64,000 nt of DNA from Candidatus Handelsmanbacteria bacterium (lineage in GTDB: Bacteria > Latescibacterota > UBA2968 > UBA8231), in NCBI GenBank assembly GCA_016867395.1, contig VGJS01000001.1, positions 1 to 64,000 on the forward strand, in the 5' to 3' direction. Position 1 is the first letter of the stretch; each line of letters opens with the position of its first letter. Below are positions 9,150-17,805 of the stretch, piece after piece. Both the position numbers and the translations under genes were made by a program. Under the pieces are notes generated by a model. The model searched no databases. It was not told the DNA's origin and saw only the letters and a list, made by a program, of their open reading frames with translations.

Positions 9150-10186
9150 AGCTGGGCGTACGCCTGCCGCAGCATCCGCTCGGTGGTCTCCCAGCCCACG
9201 CAGGCGTCGGTGATCGACACCCCGTACTTGAGGTCCTTCTTGTCCTTGGGGATCTTCTGGTTCCCCTCCGCCAGATTGCTCTCCACCATCATCCCGATCA
9301 GGTCCTGGTTCCCCCCCAGCCGCTGTTGCAGCAGATCCTGCCACACCTCCTCCTGCCGCTCGTGCTTCTTGCTGGAATTGGCGTGGCTGCAATCCACCAG
9401 CAGCACCGACGCCAGCCCGGCCTGGCGCAACTGGGAGGCGGCCGCGGCCAGGCTTTCTGCGTCGTAGTTGGGCTTGGCGCTGCCCCCCCGCAACACCAGA
9501 TGCCCCAACGGGTTGCCCTTGGTGCGCACCAGGCAGGTCCGTCCTTCCTGGTCAATGCCCAGGAAACTGTGGGGGTGACGGGCAGACTCCATGGCATTGA
9601 GGGCCACCTGCAGATCCCCGGCGGTGCTGTTCTTGAAGCCCACGGGCATGGACAGTCCGCTGGCCATCTCGCGGTGGGTCTGGCTCTCGGTGGTGCGGGC
9701 CCCGATGGAGGCCCAGGCAATCAGGTCGGCGTTGTACTGGGGGGTGATGGGATCGAGCATCTCGGTTCCCGCTGGTAAGCCCATTTCGTTGATGTCGAGC
9801 AACAACTGCCGGGCCAGGCGCAGGCCGGTGGCCATGTCGTCGGACCCGTCCAGGTGCGGATCGGAGATCAGCCCCTTCCACCCCACCGTGGTGCGCGGCT
9901 TCTCGAAGTAGACCCGCATCACCACGCAGATTCTGTCCTCCAACTCCATGCGCAAGGCGTTCAGCCGGCCGGCGTACTCGCGGGCCGCCTGGGGGTCGTG
10001 GATGGAGCAGGGCCCGACGATGGCCAGCAGCCTCCTGTCCTCCTGGCGCAGGATGCGCTTCACTGCTTCCCGTCCCGCGACCACCGTCTGGTTGGCCTTC
10101 TCGGACGCCGGCATCTCGGCTTTGAAAGCGCGGGGCGGGGTAAGCTGGATCATCTCGGCGATGTTCAGGTCCTGGGTTTGTTGCAT
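9146..10186 (-). CDS. 3-deoxy-7-phosphoheptulonate synthase, class I (AroF/G/H family)
   Basis: DAHP synthase joins phosphoenolpyruvate and erythrose 4-phosphate in the first step of aromatic amino acid synthesis. It is 346 residues, like the E. coli AroF/G/H isozymes. Typical segments are [36 protein letters not shown] (split here from residue about 185) and [13 protein letters not shown]. The start has GAGGAGG 7 bases upstream. A terminator hairpin and a Phe/Tyr-rich leader peptide precede it, so I infer control by attenuation. Which isozyme it matches is not clear from the protein alone; the leader suggests sensitivity to Phe and Tyr. Confidence 0.95.
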   Translation of the reverse strand: MQQTQDLNIAEMIQLTPPRAFKAEMPASEKANQTVVAGREAVKRILRQEDRRLLAIVGPCSIHDPQAAREYAGRLNALRMELEDRICVVMRVYFEKPRTTVGWKGLISDPHLDGSDDMATGLRLARQLLLDINEMGLPAGTEMLDPITPQYNADLIAWASIGARTTESQTHREMASGLSMPVGFKNSTAGDLQVALNAMESARHPHSFLGIDQEGRTCLVRTKGNPLGHLVLRGGSAKPNYDAESLAAAASQLRQAGLASVLLVDCSHANSSKKHERQEEVWQDLLQQRLGGNQDLIGMMVESNLAEGNQKIPKDKKDLKYGVSITDACVGWETTERMLRQAYAQL

Positions 10187-10200
10187 GGGTGGGCCTCCTC

Positions 10201-10233
10201 AAAAAAAAAGGCCCCTGATTCTCATCAGGGGCC
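10201..10233 (-). terminator. Attenuator terminator ahead of DAHP synthase
   Basis: On the minus strand a perfect 10-bp stem (GGCCCCTGAT/ATCAGGGGCC, 10210-10219 with 10224-10233) with a 4-base loop is followed by nine T (10201-10209). It lies in the leader, immediately before the ribosome-binding site of DAHP synthase, not after a gene. It should stop transcription before the structural gene unless an alternative hairpin forms. Confidence 0.9.
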
Positions 10234-10259
10234 GGAAGTATGCAGATGCGCGCGCGCCG

Positions 10260-10334
10260 CTACCTCTCGCCCCCTTTGTCAAAGGCATAAAAATAAAAGA
10301 AGTAGAAATAGCGGGGCGCGGTGCTGGGGTTCAT
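10260..10334 (-). CDS. Phe/Tyr-rich leader peptide of the DAHP synthase attenuator (24 aa)
   Basis: A 24-residue open frame, ATG at 10334 to TAG at 10260-10262. It contains the run YFYFFYFYAF at residues 9-18, with five Phe and four Tyr codons. This matches the logic of PheL-type leader peptides, where shortage of charged tRNA stalls the ribosome on the run. Bases 10313-10318 (CGCCCC, before the run) can pair with 10268-10273 (GGGGCG, after the run), and the latter can pair with the 5' arm of the terminator. Stalling would free region 2 to block the terminator. The ribosome-binding site is weak (GAGG further upstream than usual). Confidence 0.85.
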   Translation of the reverse strand: MNPSTAPRYFYFFYFYAFDKGGER

Positions 10335-10360
10335 GGCTTTGACTCAGATTCCTCGCGTGA

Positions 10361-10389
10361 TTGATTGCTTCGCTTGTACGGGTTACAAT
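10361..10389 (+). promoter_or_regulatory. Sigma70-like promoter for the deacylase gene at 10440
   Basis: TTGATT at 10361-10366, 17-base spacer, TACAAT at 10384-10389. It overlaps the -10 of the opposite promoter at 10387-10415, so the two divergent promoters may interfere. Confidence 0.5.
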
Positions 10390-10415
10390 ATAACGCTCCA
10401 CCGAAAGCGCGTCAA
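10387..10415 (-). promoter_or_regulatory. Sigma70-like promoter for the DAHP synthase leader
   Basis: On the minus strand TTGACG (10410-10415), 17-base spacer, TATATT (10387-10392); five of six matches in each box. Transcription would start near 10380 and run through the leader peptide and the attenuator. Confidence 0.65.
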
Positions 10416-10439
10416 CCCACCTGTCCGCAGGAGATCGCC

Positions 10440-11480
10440 ATGCCCCGTCCCGTCGTCCCCCCATCCCAACTCGATTTTGAGTCCCCTGGCCGCCGCGATT
10501 ACCTGGTCTCCCTGGAGCACGACAGTATCTGGGGGGAGTTCCTCATTCCGCTGACCGTGATGGTCGGCCCCAAGGCCGCCCCTGGCCGGGGACTAGTGGC
10601 CTTTGGCTCCAATCACGGCAACGAGTACGAAGGCCCGGTGGTGGTCAAGAACCTGCTGCGGGAGATTGACCCCAAGCAGGTGCAGGGGCGGATCATCCTG
10701 GTGCCAGTGCTCAACGTGGCCGCCTTCAGGGCCGGGACCCGCGAAAGCACCCAGGACGACGGGGTAAACCTCAACCGCGCCTTCGTGGACCAGGCCGGCA
10801 CCACCCCTGCCCTGGCCGGCATCACCCACCGCATCGCCGCCTTTGTTCGCGACTCCATCTGGCCCCAGGTCCACGTGGTCATCGACCTGCACTCGGGGGG
10901 CGAGGTGGCGCGCTTTTCCCTTTGCGCCAACTTCCACCCCATCGACGAGCCGGAGCAGGGCCAGCTGATCGAGCAAAGCGCCCGCTGGTTCGGGGTGCCC
11001 CTGGTGATGGTCTACCAGAACCGCACCCCCGGCCTCTTGCCCAGCGAGGCCGAGCGCCTGGGCAAGATCACCCTGGGCACGGAACTGGGCTGGGGTTCGG
11101 CGGTAAACGAGGAAGGGGTGGCGTACGGACGGCAGGGGGTGTTGGCCGCGGCCATCCACCACGGCCAGTTGCAGGGCCAGATCCGGCCCATCGGCCACCA
11201 CGCCGCCGGCACCCAGCGCAAGGTCGAGATCGTCGATAGGGCCTGCTTTGTGCCCGCCCCCTTCCCCGGCCTGTACCAACCCCTGATGCCCTGTGGGACC
11301 AAGGTAAAGCGCGGCCAGAGTGTGGGCCTGCTCCACGACTTCAACCGCATCGACGAGGAGCCCTGCCCCATCCAGGCCGGAGTGGAGGGCGTGGTCCTGG
11401 CCCAGGCCTGGCGCGCCCGGGTGGAGCAGGGGCAGCACATCCTGGTGGTGGGCCAGGAAAGGGACTGGCTCAGCCCCTGA
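10440..11480 (+). CDS. Succinylglutamate desuccinylase/aspartoacylase-family deacylase
   Basis: A zinc-dependent M14-like deacylase of 346 residues. The zinc motif HxxE appears in FGSNHGNEYEGP, and a later histidine in VIDLHSGGEV completes the site; DGVNLNRAF is also typical. The family removes acyl groups from amino acids or related compounds (AspA, AstE, DoeB types); the substrate here cannot be told. The ATG at 10440 has AGGAG 6 bases upstream. An earlier in-frame ATG at 10365 falls inside the promoter and is rejected. Confidence 0.85.
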   Translation: MPRPVVPPSQLDFESPGRRDYLVSLEHDSIWGEFLIPLTVMVGPKAAPGRGLVAFGSNHGNEYEGPVVVKNLLREIDPKQVQGRIILVPVLNVAAFRAGTRESTQDDGVNLNRAFVDQAGTTPALAGITHRIAAFVRDSIWPQVHVVIDLHSGGEVARFSLCANFHPIDEPEQGQLIEQSARWFGVPLVMVYQNRTPGLLPSEAERLGKITLGTELGWGSAVNEEGVAYGRQGVLAAAIHHGQLQGQIRPIGHHAAGTQRKVEIVDRACFVPAPFPGLYQPLMPCGTKVKRGQSVGLLHDFNRIDEEPCPIQAGVEGVVLAQAWRARVEQGQHILVVGQERDWLSP

Positions 11481-12337
11481 AGCGGTAGGTGGGCGTCCCC
11501 CGCACCCCGGGCCGGCAGACGAAGAGGCCGCCGGCCTGGGGTTCCTTTTTCCAGTCTGCCTCACTCATGTTCATCGAGGCGCTGGTGATGTAGAGGGTGT
11601 CCAGGTCCGCCCCCCCAAAGGCGCAGGCCGTCACCCGCGACACCGGCAGCGGGATGGTCTGCATCACCTCGCCGGTGTTGGGGTTCCACCTGCACACCCT
11701 CGCCCCGTTGTAATGGGCCACCCACAACATCCCCTCCTCATCTAAGGCCATACCGTCGGGCAGCCCCATCCCCTCGGCGAAGCGGCACACCACCTGCTCA
11801 TTGGCGATCTGCCCCGAGGCCGCCTCGAAGTCGTAGGCCCGGATGTCCATCTTCAGGGAATCGATACAGTACATGGTCCGGTGGTCCGGGCTCCAGACGA
11901 TGCCGTTGGAGATGCTGATCTTCCCCAGCACCTGGCGCACGCTCAGGTCCGTCTCCATTCTGTAGAGGTTGGCCGCACCCTTAATGGCAACAAAGGCCAT
12001 GGTGCCGGCCCAAAACCTGCCAGCCGGGTCGCACTTGCCGTCGTTGAAACGGTTCTCGGGCAGGTGGGCCTCGGGATCGGCGAGGATCTTCAGCTCATGG
12101 GCCACGAGGTCCAAGGAGCCCAGGCCGTGCTGGAGGGGCAGCATCAGCCCGCCCTGCTTCCGCACCACCACCGTGCCCACCGGCTGCCCCACATTGATGG
12201 CGGTGTTCACCCCCCTTTGCCGGGTCGTCGATACAGAGCTGGTGGCCGATTATATCCACCCAGTATCAGACCTGCGCCCGCTCGTCCCACAGGGGGCCCT
12301 CCCCCACCTTGGCGCGGAAATCGACCAGCAGCTTCAC
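11470..12337 (-). pseudogene. SMP-30/gluconolactonase-family gene, disrupted
   Basis: The last 246 residues (12210 to 11470) are a clean SMP-30-like beta-propeller: VGQPVGTVVVRK, NDGKCDPAGRFWAGTM, ISNGIVWSPDHRTMYCIDS, GLPDGMALDEEGMLWVA. The usual N-terminal blade is missing from this frame but is readable upstream: VKLLVDFRAKVGEGPLWDE, then a TGA stop at 12266-12268, then YWVDIIGHQLCIDDPAKG. The frame is lost in a run of six C (12210-12215, G on the coding strand). Removing one base joins the halves as DPAKG-VNTAINVGQPVG. So the gene has one nonsense codon and one homopolymer frameshift. The intact family hydrolyses sugar lactones. Confidence 0.75.
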
Positions 12338-12362
12338 CTTAATACCCGCCGGCGTATCCTCC

Positions 12363-12833
12363 TCAGGGAATGATTTTTACCCCCACCCCGTGCCGGTACA
12401 CCATCTCTCCGCCGGTGTAGCCTGCCATCCACAGCAAGACGCATCCCGCTCCGGCCGCAACCAGCCAGAGCGCGAAACGCCCCCCCCGCAGACAGTCCTG
12501 TAATTGCAGAGGCAGCCGGCTCAGGGCCAGGCCGAGAAAGAGCACCGTGGCCCAACTGGCCAAGTCCTCGTGGGCCGAGACCAGGGGCGCCACCTGCGGG
12601 TCGAGGCGGTGCGGGACTGCGGCGGCATTGCCGCTGAGCAGCGCGGCCCCGCTGCTGGCCGTCCCCAACCAGAGCAGGCCGTAGCTGAGTCCCTGCCACT
12701 GGGGTTTTTTCCAGACCAGGGCGCACAGATCCAGCCCAGCGCTGAGGGGCAAAAGCACCAGGGGAAAGTGCACGACCAGGGGATGCCAGCTCTCCATGGC
12801 TGGCAAGATAGTCCCCGCCATTGCCCGTCGCAA
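12363..12833 (-). CDS. DUF2231-like integral membrane protein
   Basis: About 156 residues with four hydrophobic segments. The N-terminal WHPLVVHFPLVLLPLSAGLD is the histidine-bearing first helix seen in DUF2231 proteins; the next helices carry GLLWLGTASSGAALLSG and AHEDLASWATVLFLGLA. Function unknown; such proteins have been linked to redox membranes. The start is uncertain between 12833, 12821 and 12797 (MESWHPLVVHFP), none with a strong ribosome-binding site. Its stop lies 26 bases before the SMP-30 remnant, so the two were probably one operon. Confidence 0.65.
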   Translation of the reverse strand: MRRAMAGTILPAMESWHPLVVHFPLVLLPLSAGLDLCALVWKKPQWQGLSYGLLWLGTASSGAALLSGNAAAVPHRLDPQVAPLVSAHEDLASWATVLFLGLALSRLPLQLQDCLRGGRFALWLVAAGAGCVLLWMAGYTGGEMVYRHGVGVKIIP

Positions 12834-12838
12834 GCAGG

Positions 12839-12867
12839 TTGACAGCCCCGCGGGCCGGCGATATCAT
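12839..12867 (+). promoter_or_regulatory. Strong sigma70-like promoter for ilvD
   Basis: A perfect -35 TTGACA at 12839-12844, 17-base spacer, TATCAT at 12862-12867. Transcription would start about 27 bases before the ilvD ATG, so there is no room for a leader-peptide attenuator. Confidence 0.7.
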
Positions 12868-12900
12868 CTGAGTTCCTTTCACCCCAACCCGAGACCTGCC

Positions 12901-14571
12901 ATGAGCGAGCTGACGCACCAGAGCAAAAACATCACCGCCGGCCCCGCCCGCGCCGGCGCCCGCGCCATGTTCAAGGCCGTGGGCTTCGACGACGTGGCCC
13001 TGTCCAAGCCCCTGATCGGCATCGCCAACACCTGGACCGAGATCGGCCCCTGCAATTTCCACTTCCGCCACCTGGCCGAAAAGATCAAGGAAGGGGTGCG
13101 TGCCGCCGGCGGCACCCCGATGGAGTTCAACACCATCGCCGTCTCCGACGGCATCACCATGGGCACCGAGGGCATGAAGACCTCGCTGATCAGCCGCGAG
13201 GTCATCGCCGACTCCATCGAATTGGTGGCCCGCGGCCACATGCTCGACGGCCTGGTCACCCTCACCGGCTGCGACAAGACCACCCCCGGCGCCCTGTTGG
13301 CCCTGGCCCGTCTCGATCTGCCCGCGGTGATGCTCTACGGCGGCTCCATCATGCCCGGCCAGTACAGCGGTCGCGACGTGACTATTCAGGACGTGTACGA
13401 GGCCATCGGCGCCCATGCCACCGGCCGCATGGACGACGCCCAGCTAAAGCTCATCGAGGACCAAGCCTGCCCAGGGGCCGGCTCCTGCGGCGGGCAGTTC
13501 ACCGCCAACACCATGGCCACCGCCATCGAGGTCCTGGGCATCGCCGCGATGGGCTCTGGCTCGGTGCCGGCGGTGGACCCGCGCAAGGACGAGGTGGCCG
13601 CGGAGGTGGGCAAGCTGGCCGTGGATCTGGTGCGCCGCAAGCTGCGCCCCCGCCAGATCGTCACCCGCGCCGCCATCGAAAACGCCATCGCCTCGGTGGC
13701 CACCACCGGGGGCTCCACCAACAGCGTGCTGCACTTTCTGGCCATTGCCCGGGAGTTCGGCATCCCCCTAGAGATGGAGGATTTTCAGCGCCTCAGCCAG
13801 CGCACCCCCCTCATGGTGGACCTCAAGCCGGGCGGCCGCTTCGTGGCCCCCGACCTCCACCGGGCCGGGGGCATCGGCCTGGTGGCCAAGCGCCTGAAAG
13901 AAGCCGGCCTGCTCCACAACGAGGCCCTCACGGTCAGCGGCAAGACCATCGGCGAGGAGGCCGACGCGGCGTTGGAGACCCCGGGCCAGGAGGTGGTGCG
14001 GCCGGTGAGCAACCCCATCAAGAAAACCGGCGGGCTGGTCATCCTCTGGGGCAACCTCGCCCCCGAAGGCTGCGTGGTCAAACTCGCTGGCCACGAGCGG
14101 GCCACCCACATTGGCCCGGCGAGGGTCTTCGACGGGGAGGACCAGGTGCTGCCGGCCATCAAGGCCGGCCAGGTCAAGCCCGGGGACGTGGTGGTGGTGC
14201 GCTACGAAGGCCCGATGGGCGGACCGGGGATGCGCGAGATGCTGGCCGTTACCGGGGCCATCGTCGGGGCGGGTCTGGGCGAGACCGTGGCCCTGCTCAC
14301 CGACGGCCGCTTCTCCGGCGCCACAAGGGGTTTGATGATCGGCCACGTCTCCCCCGAGGCGGCCCAGGGCGGCCCTCTTGCCCTCTTGCGCGACGGCGAC
14401 CCCATCACGATCGACACGGTGAAACGGCGGGTGGACGTGGGGCTCAGCGAGACAGAATTGGAAGCCCGCCGCCGCGCCTGGAAGGCCCCCGGCCCCCGTT
14501 ACACCCACGGGGTGATGGCCAAGTACGCCAAGCTGGTCTCGTCGGCCTCGCAGGGGGCGACCACCATCTGA
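12901..14571 (+). CDS. ilvD: Dihydroxy-acid dehydratase
   Basis: IlvD converts dihydroxy acids to 2-keto acids in valine, leucine and isoleucine synthesis, using an Fe-S cluster. It is 556 residues, normal for the family. Seen: CNFHFRHLAEKIK, VTLTGCDKTTPGALLA and DQACPGAGSCGGQFTANTMA, which carry the cluster cysteines, and the C-terminal LLTDGRFSGATRGLMIGHVSPEA. The ATG at 12901 follows the promoter. Its TGA overlaps the ATG of threonine synthase (TGATG). Confidence 0.96.
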   Translation: MSELTHQSKNITAGPARAGARAMFKAVGFDDVALSKPLIGIANTWTEIGPCNFHFRHLAEKIKEGVRAAGGTPMEFNTIAVSDGITMGTEGMKTSLISREVIADSIELVARGHMLDGLVTLTGCDKTTPGALLALARLDLPAVMLYGGSIMPGQYSGRDVTIQDVYEAIGAHATGRMDDAQLKLIEDQACPGAGSCGGQFTANTMATAIEVLGIAAMGSGSVPAVDPRKDEVAAEVGKLAVDLVRRKLRPRQIVTRAAIENAIASVATTGGSTNSVLHFLAIAREFGIPLEMEDFQRLSQRTPLMVDLKPGGRFVAPDLHRAGGIGLVAKRLKEAGLLHNEALTVSGKTIGEEADAALETPGQEVVRPVSNPIKKTGGLVILWGNLAPEGCVVKLAGHERATHIGPARVFDGEDQVLPAIKAGQVKPGDVVVVRYEGPMGGPGMREMLAVTGAIVGAGLGETVALLTDGRFSGATRGLMIGHVSPEAAQGGPLALLRDGDPITIDTVKRRVDVGLSETELEARRRAWKAPGPRYTHGVMAKYAKLVSSASQGATTI

Positions 14572-15689
14572 TGTTCCACTGCCCCGGCTGCGGTGCGCGG
14601 CACGCCTGGGGCCTGCGCGCCCACCAGTGCCCCACCTGTGCCGGCCCTCTGGACTTTGCCCTGGAAGAGGTGGCTTTCCCTCGGGAGGCCATCCTTTCCG
14701 GGCCGCCGGGGATGTGGCGCTATGCCGAAGCCCTGCCCCGCTTCGAGCAGCCGGTCTCCCTCGGGGAAACCTTCACCCCCCTGGTCCCTTGCTCCATCGG
14801 GGAAACCGAGGTTTGGTGCAAGGTCGAAACCACCCTGCCCACCGGCTCGTACAAGGACCGGGGCTCGGCGCTGCTAATGAGTTATCTGAAAGAACTGGGG
14901 GTGGAAGAGGCGGTAGAGGACTCCTCGGGCAACGCCGGCGCCTCCCTCGCCGCGTACGCCGCCCGGGCCGGCGTGCGCCTCAAGGTCTTCTGCCCGGGCT
15001 CGGCCTCATCGGGCAAACTGCTCCAGATCCGGCTCTACGGAGCGGAATTGGTGCAAGTAGAGGGCCCCCGCCCCAGGGCCACCGAAGCCCTGCTCGCCTA
15101 CGAGGCCCGCACCAAGACCCCCTACGCCTCCCACCTATGGCACCCATTCTTTTTGGAGGGGGTCAAGACCCTGGCCTTTGAGATGGTGGAACAACTTGAA
15201 TGGCAGGCCCCCGGCACCGTGCTCTGCCCGGTGGGCGCCGGCAGTATCCTGTTGGGGTTGCACAAAGGGTTTTCCGAGTTGCGCCGAGCCGGCGTGATCC
15301 CCCGCCTGCCCCGGTTGGTGGCGGTACAGGCCAGGAATGTCTCCCCGCTGCACCGGGCCTTCCACCAGGGCGAAGAAGACGTGGCCCGCGCCCCGGACCC
15401 GCAGCCCACCCTGGCCGAGGGTATCGCCTTGCCCATGCCCGTGCGTGGGAAAGCCTTGCTGCGGGCCCTGCGGGAATCTGGGGGGACGGTGGTTGCCGTT
15501 TCCGAAGAGGAGATCGCCGCGGGGGTGCGGCACTTCGGCCGCGCCGGCTTCTGCGTGGAGCCCACCTCGGCGGTGGTGTGGGCCGGGGTGGCACGACTGG
15601 ACCGGGAAACAGGATGGGACGGACCTGCAGTCGCGGTGCTCTCCGGCCATGGCCTGAAAGCATCCCAGGCCATTATTTCCCTGCTCTAA
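14571..15689 (+). CDS. thrC: Threonine synthase-like PLP enzyme with N-terminal zinc ribbon
   Basis: A fold-type II PLP enzyme of 372 residues. The N-terminus has two CxxC pairs (CPGC, CPTC), a zinc ribbon typical of one threonine synthase branch. The PLP lysine is in TGSYKDRG, and SSGNAGASLAAYAARAG is the phosphate-binding loop. It would convert O-phosphohomoserine to threonine. It overlaps ilvD by one base, so aspartate-family and branched-chain synthesis may be co-expressed (threonine feeds isoleucine). Related cysteate- or diaminopropionate-forming enzymes cannot be fully excluded. Confidence 0.82.
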   Translation: MFHCPGCGARHAWGLRAHQCPTCAGPLDFALEEVAFPREAILSGPPGMWRYAEALPRFEQPVSLGETFTPLVPCSIGETEVWCKVETTLPTGSYKDRGSALLMSYLKELGVEEAVEDSSGNAGASLAAYAARAGVRLKVFCPGSASSGKLLQIRLYGAELVQVEGPRPRATEALLAYEARTKTPYASHLWHPFFLEGVKTLAFEMVEQLEWQAPGTVLCPVGAGSILLGLHKGFSELRRAGVIPRLPRLVAVQARNVSPLHRAFHQGEEDVARAPDPQPTLAEGIALPMPVRGKALLRALRESGGTVVAVSEEEIAAGVRHFGRAGFCVEPTSAVVWAGVARLDRETGWDGPAVAVLSGHGLKASQAIISLL

Positions 15690-16594
15690 CGCACCTCCAG
15701 CCCCAGCCGCCGCAGCTCCGCCCCCACCGCCGCCCGCACCTCGGGGCTCAGGTCCCGCCTGGGCGGCCGCACCTTACCCCCCACCAGCCCAATCAGGTCC
15801 AGCGCAGCCTTGAGCATCGCGTCCCCGTGCGCCAACCGCAGCCGCTCCAGCGGGGCCAACTGCTCCTGGATCTCGACCATGCGGGGCCAGTCCTGCCGCA
15901 GGGCGGCCCGGTGCAGTTCCAGCTCGTACTCGGGCGCAAAATTCACGAACCCGGAGGTGAACCCTTCGATGCCGGCCTGGTAGCGGAAATGAAGCACCCC
16001 TGGATCGTGGCGCTTGTTGCCGATCCACACAAAGCGGTCTCCCAGCCGGCGTATAGCCCGGAACAGGGGGTGGGGATCGTAACAGGGATCCTTGATCCCG
16101 ATGATGGTCTCGATCTCCGCTAGCCGCACCAAGAAATCTGCTGTCCAGGCCTGGGTGTTGTACGGCATGAGCGCCAGATTCCCAGCCTCGCCCAGCCGGG
16201 CGTAGTAGGCGAACACCCCCTCCAGGTCCTCGGGGGTTTGGTTGCGGATCAGGGGCGGCATGGCCAGGACCACGCGCGCGCCCAGCCTTTCGTAATGGGG
16301 GATCAGCCCCCTGGCCACGGCCAGGTTTCCCGGCAGGGTCGGGATGATCAGCGCCCGGCCACCGGATACCTCCAGCCCCACCTGCGCCAGGGCTTCGAAC
16401 TCCTCCGGCGCCAGGGCCTCGGCCTCCCCTGTCCCTCCCCCCACGTTGATGACCTTGAGTCCGCTGGCGATCAGGAATTCCAGGTTGCGGGCGAGGCCAT
16501 CCAGATCGAGCGCGAAAAGGTCGTCCTTCTCGAAAGGAGATGTCGCGTACGCGTGGACGTTCTTCAACTGTTCGCGCAATTCGGCAGCTTGCAC
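15686..16594 (-). CDS. Dihydrodipicolinate synthase-family lyase
   Basis: A class I aldolase/dehydratase of 302 residues. The Schiff-base lysine is in IIGIKDPCYD and the conserved tyrosine in LALMPYNTQAW. GGGTGEAEAL corresponds to the family GTTGE motif. It is closer in feel to 2-keto-3-deoxy sugar acid lyases/dehydratases than to DapA, because it clusters with a HpcH aldolase and a sugar kinase. The stop overlaps that of threonine synthase, so the genes converge. The exact substrate is unknown. Confidence 0.8.
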   Translation of the reverse strand: MQAAELREQLKNVHAYATSPFEKDDLFALDLDGLARNLEFLIASGLKVINVGGGTGEAEALAPEEFEALAQVGLEVSGGRALIIPTLPGNLAVARGLIPHYERLGARVVLAMPPLIRNQTPEDLEGVFAYYARLGEAGNLALMPYNTQAWTADFLVRLAEIETIIGIKDPCYDPHPLFRAIRRLGDRFVWIGNKRHDPGVLHFRYQAGIEGFTSGFVNFAPEYELELHRAALRQDWPRMVEIQEQLAPLERLRLAHGDAMLKAALDLIGLVGGKVRPPRRDLSPEVRAAVGAELRRLGLEVR

Positions 16595-16660
16595 AGGGAT
16601 CTCCCTTTCTCAAAGCCCGATCTGGTTCTGGCTATCTCTGGGCCAGTGGTCGATGACCAG

Positions 16661-16968
16661 TTATTCCAGGGGTTCGTCGGCGGCATTGCGGCCGGCATGG
16701 GCAGCGTTGCGGGGCACATAGACCATCTCCCGCGACCCGATGAGATGGGTCTGGCCTTCGATGGTGATCTCCATGCGGCCCTGAATCACGAAAAAATCTG
16801 TTCCATGTCGTGCCGGTGCTCCTGAAACCAGCACCCAACTTCGCCGCGTTCAGCCAGGACACTCAGGTCCGCATCGCAGCTTTGGCTGCGCGCCATCAAG
16901 GTGTTAATTACCCGCCGGGTCTTCTCGTCCTTTTCCCTCTGGGTCGAGGTATAGCTGGCCGTGAACAT
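16661..16968 (-). pseudogene. Small cupin-domain protein, frameshifted in a T6 run
   Basis: An ATG at 16968 with GGGAGGA upstream opens a frame that carries the first cupin motif (CWFQEHRHDMEQIF) and then stops at 16786. One frame over, the protein continues exactly where expected: FFVIQGRMEITIEGQTHL, then GSREMVYVPRNAAHAG, ending with TAA at 16661-16663. The break is in six A (16791-16796; T on the coding strand); one more base restores a roughly 102-residue single-domain cupin. Either a real single-base deletion or a sequencing error. It is divergent from the aldolase cluster. Confidence 0.7.
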
Positions 16969-17061
16969 GGCAGTCCTCCCGGGCTATTGTCCGCTCCGTG
17001 CGGAACGTGCATTATAAAAGGTCGCCCAGGCTGCGTCAATCTCTTAACCAGAGGAACACCG

Positions 17062-17805
17062 ATGAAAAATCCCATCCGCCAAGCCCTCCAAGCCGGCCAA
17101 CCTGCGATAGGTGCCTGGCTCAACCTGGCCTCCCCGCTGGCCGCCGAGGTGATGGCCTCCGCGGGCTACCCCTGGCTGGTGGTGGACGCCGAGCACTCCC
17201 CCTTTGACCTGGGTCTCATCGCCCACACCTTCCGCGCCATCGAATCCAGGGGCGCCATCCCCCTGGCCCGCGCCTGGGACCACGACCCGGTGACCCTGGC
17301 CCGCCTCCTGGACGCCGGGGCCTGGGGCATCGTCATCCCCCACATCAGCACCCCGGAGCAGGCCCACACGCTGGCCCAGGCCATGCGCTACCCCCCACGG
17401 GGGACCCGCTCCGCCGGCACCGGCCGCTGCGTCACCCTTTCCTCCGATTATCGCAAGGTCTTCGACGACCTTGTCCTGTGCATTCCCCAAATCGAGGACC
17501 TCGAAGGCGTAGCCAACGCCGAGGCCATCGCCAGGGTCGAAGGGGTGGACATCGGCTTCCTCGGGCCCTCTGACCTGGCCCTGTCAATGGGGTTGGAAGC
17601 CGGGCACCCCGACCACGAGGCCGCACTTCAGCGCTTCCGGGCGGGTTTTGCCCGGGCCGGCAAACCCTGCGGCATCCCCCTAAGCGGGGGTGCAGCAGTG
17701 GTGCGCGAGCGCCTGGCCCAGGGATTCCACTTCATCACCGCCGGGAGCGACTTCCGCCTGCTCGAACTGGGCGCCCGCAAACTGCTGAGTGAGATCCACG
17801 GGTGA
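17062..17805 (+). CDS. HpcH/HpaI-family aldolase
   Basis: A metal-dependent class II aldolase of 247 residues, similar to 2-keto-3-deoxy-L-rhamnonate and 4-hydroxy-2-oxoheptanedioate aldolases. Typical segments are GAWLNLASPLAAEVMASAG, VVDAEHSPFD (His/Asp of the active site), IPQIEDLEGVANAEAIA (metal-binding Glu) and VDIGFLGPSDLALSMG (metal-binding Asp). AGAGGA precedes the ATG at 17062. Its stop overlaps the GTG of the kinase (GTGA). It probably cleaves a 2-keto-3-deoxy sugar acid. Confidence 0.88.
   Translation: MKNPIRQALQAGQPAIGAWLNLASPLAAEVMASAGYPWLVVDAEHSPFDLGLIAHTFRAIESRGAIPLARAWDHDPVTLARLLDAGAWGIVIPHISTPEQAHTLAQAMRYPPRGTRSAGTGRCVTLSSDYRKVFDDLVLCIPQIEDLEGVANAEAIARVEGVDIGFLGPSDLALSMGLEAGHPDHEAALQRFRAGFARAGKPCGIPLSGGAAVVRERLAQGFHFITAGSDFRLLELGARKLLSEIHG

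Noticed and set aside
12210-12215. Phase-variable mononucleotide switch in the SMP-30 gene
   Set aside because: A separate TGA upstream would still stop translation, and a run of six is short for phase variation.
12867-12900. Leader-peptide attenuator before ilvD
   Set aside because: Only about 30 bases separate promoter and start, with no branched-chain codons or terminator hairpin.
16990-17004. Inverted repeat TCCGC-TCCGT-GCGGA between the cupin and the aldolase as an operator
   Set aside because: Only 5-bp arms; common by chance at this GC content and no regulator gene nearby.
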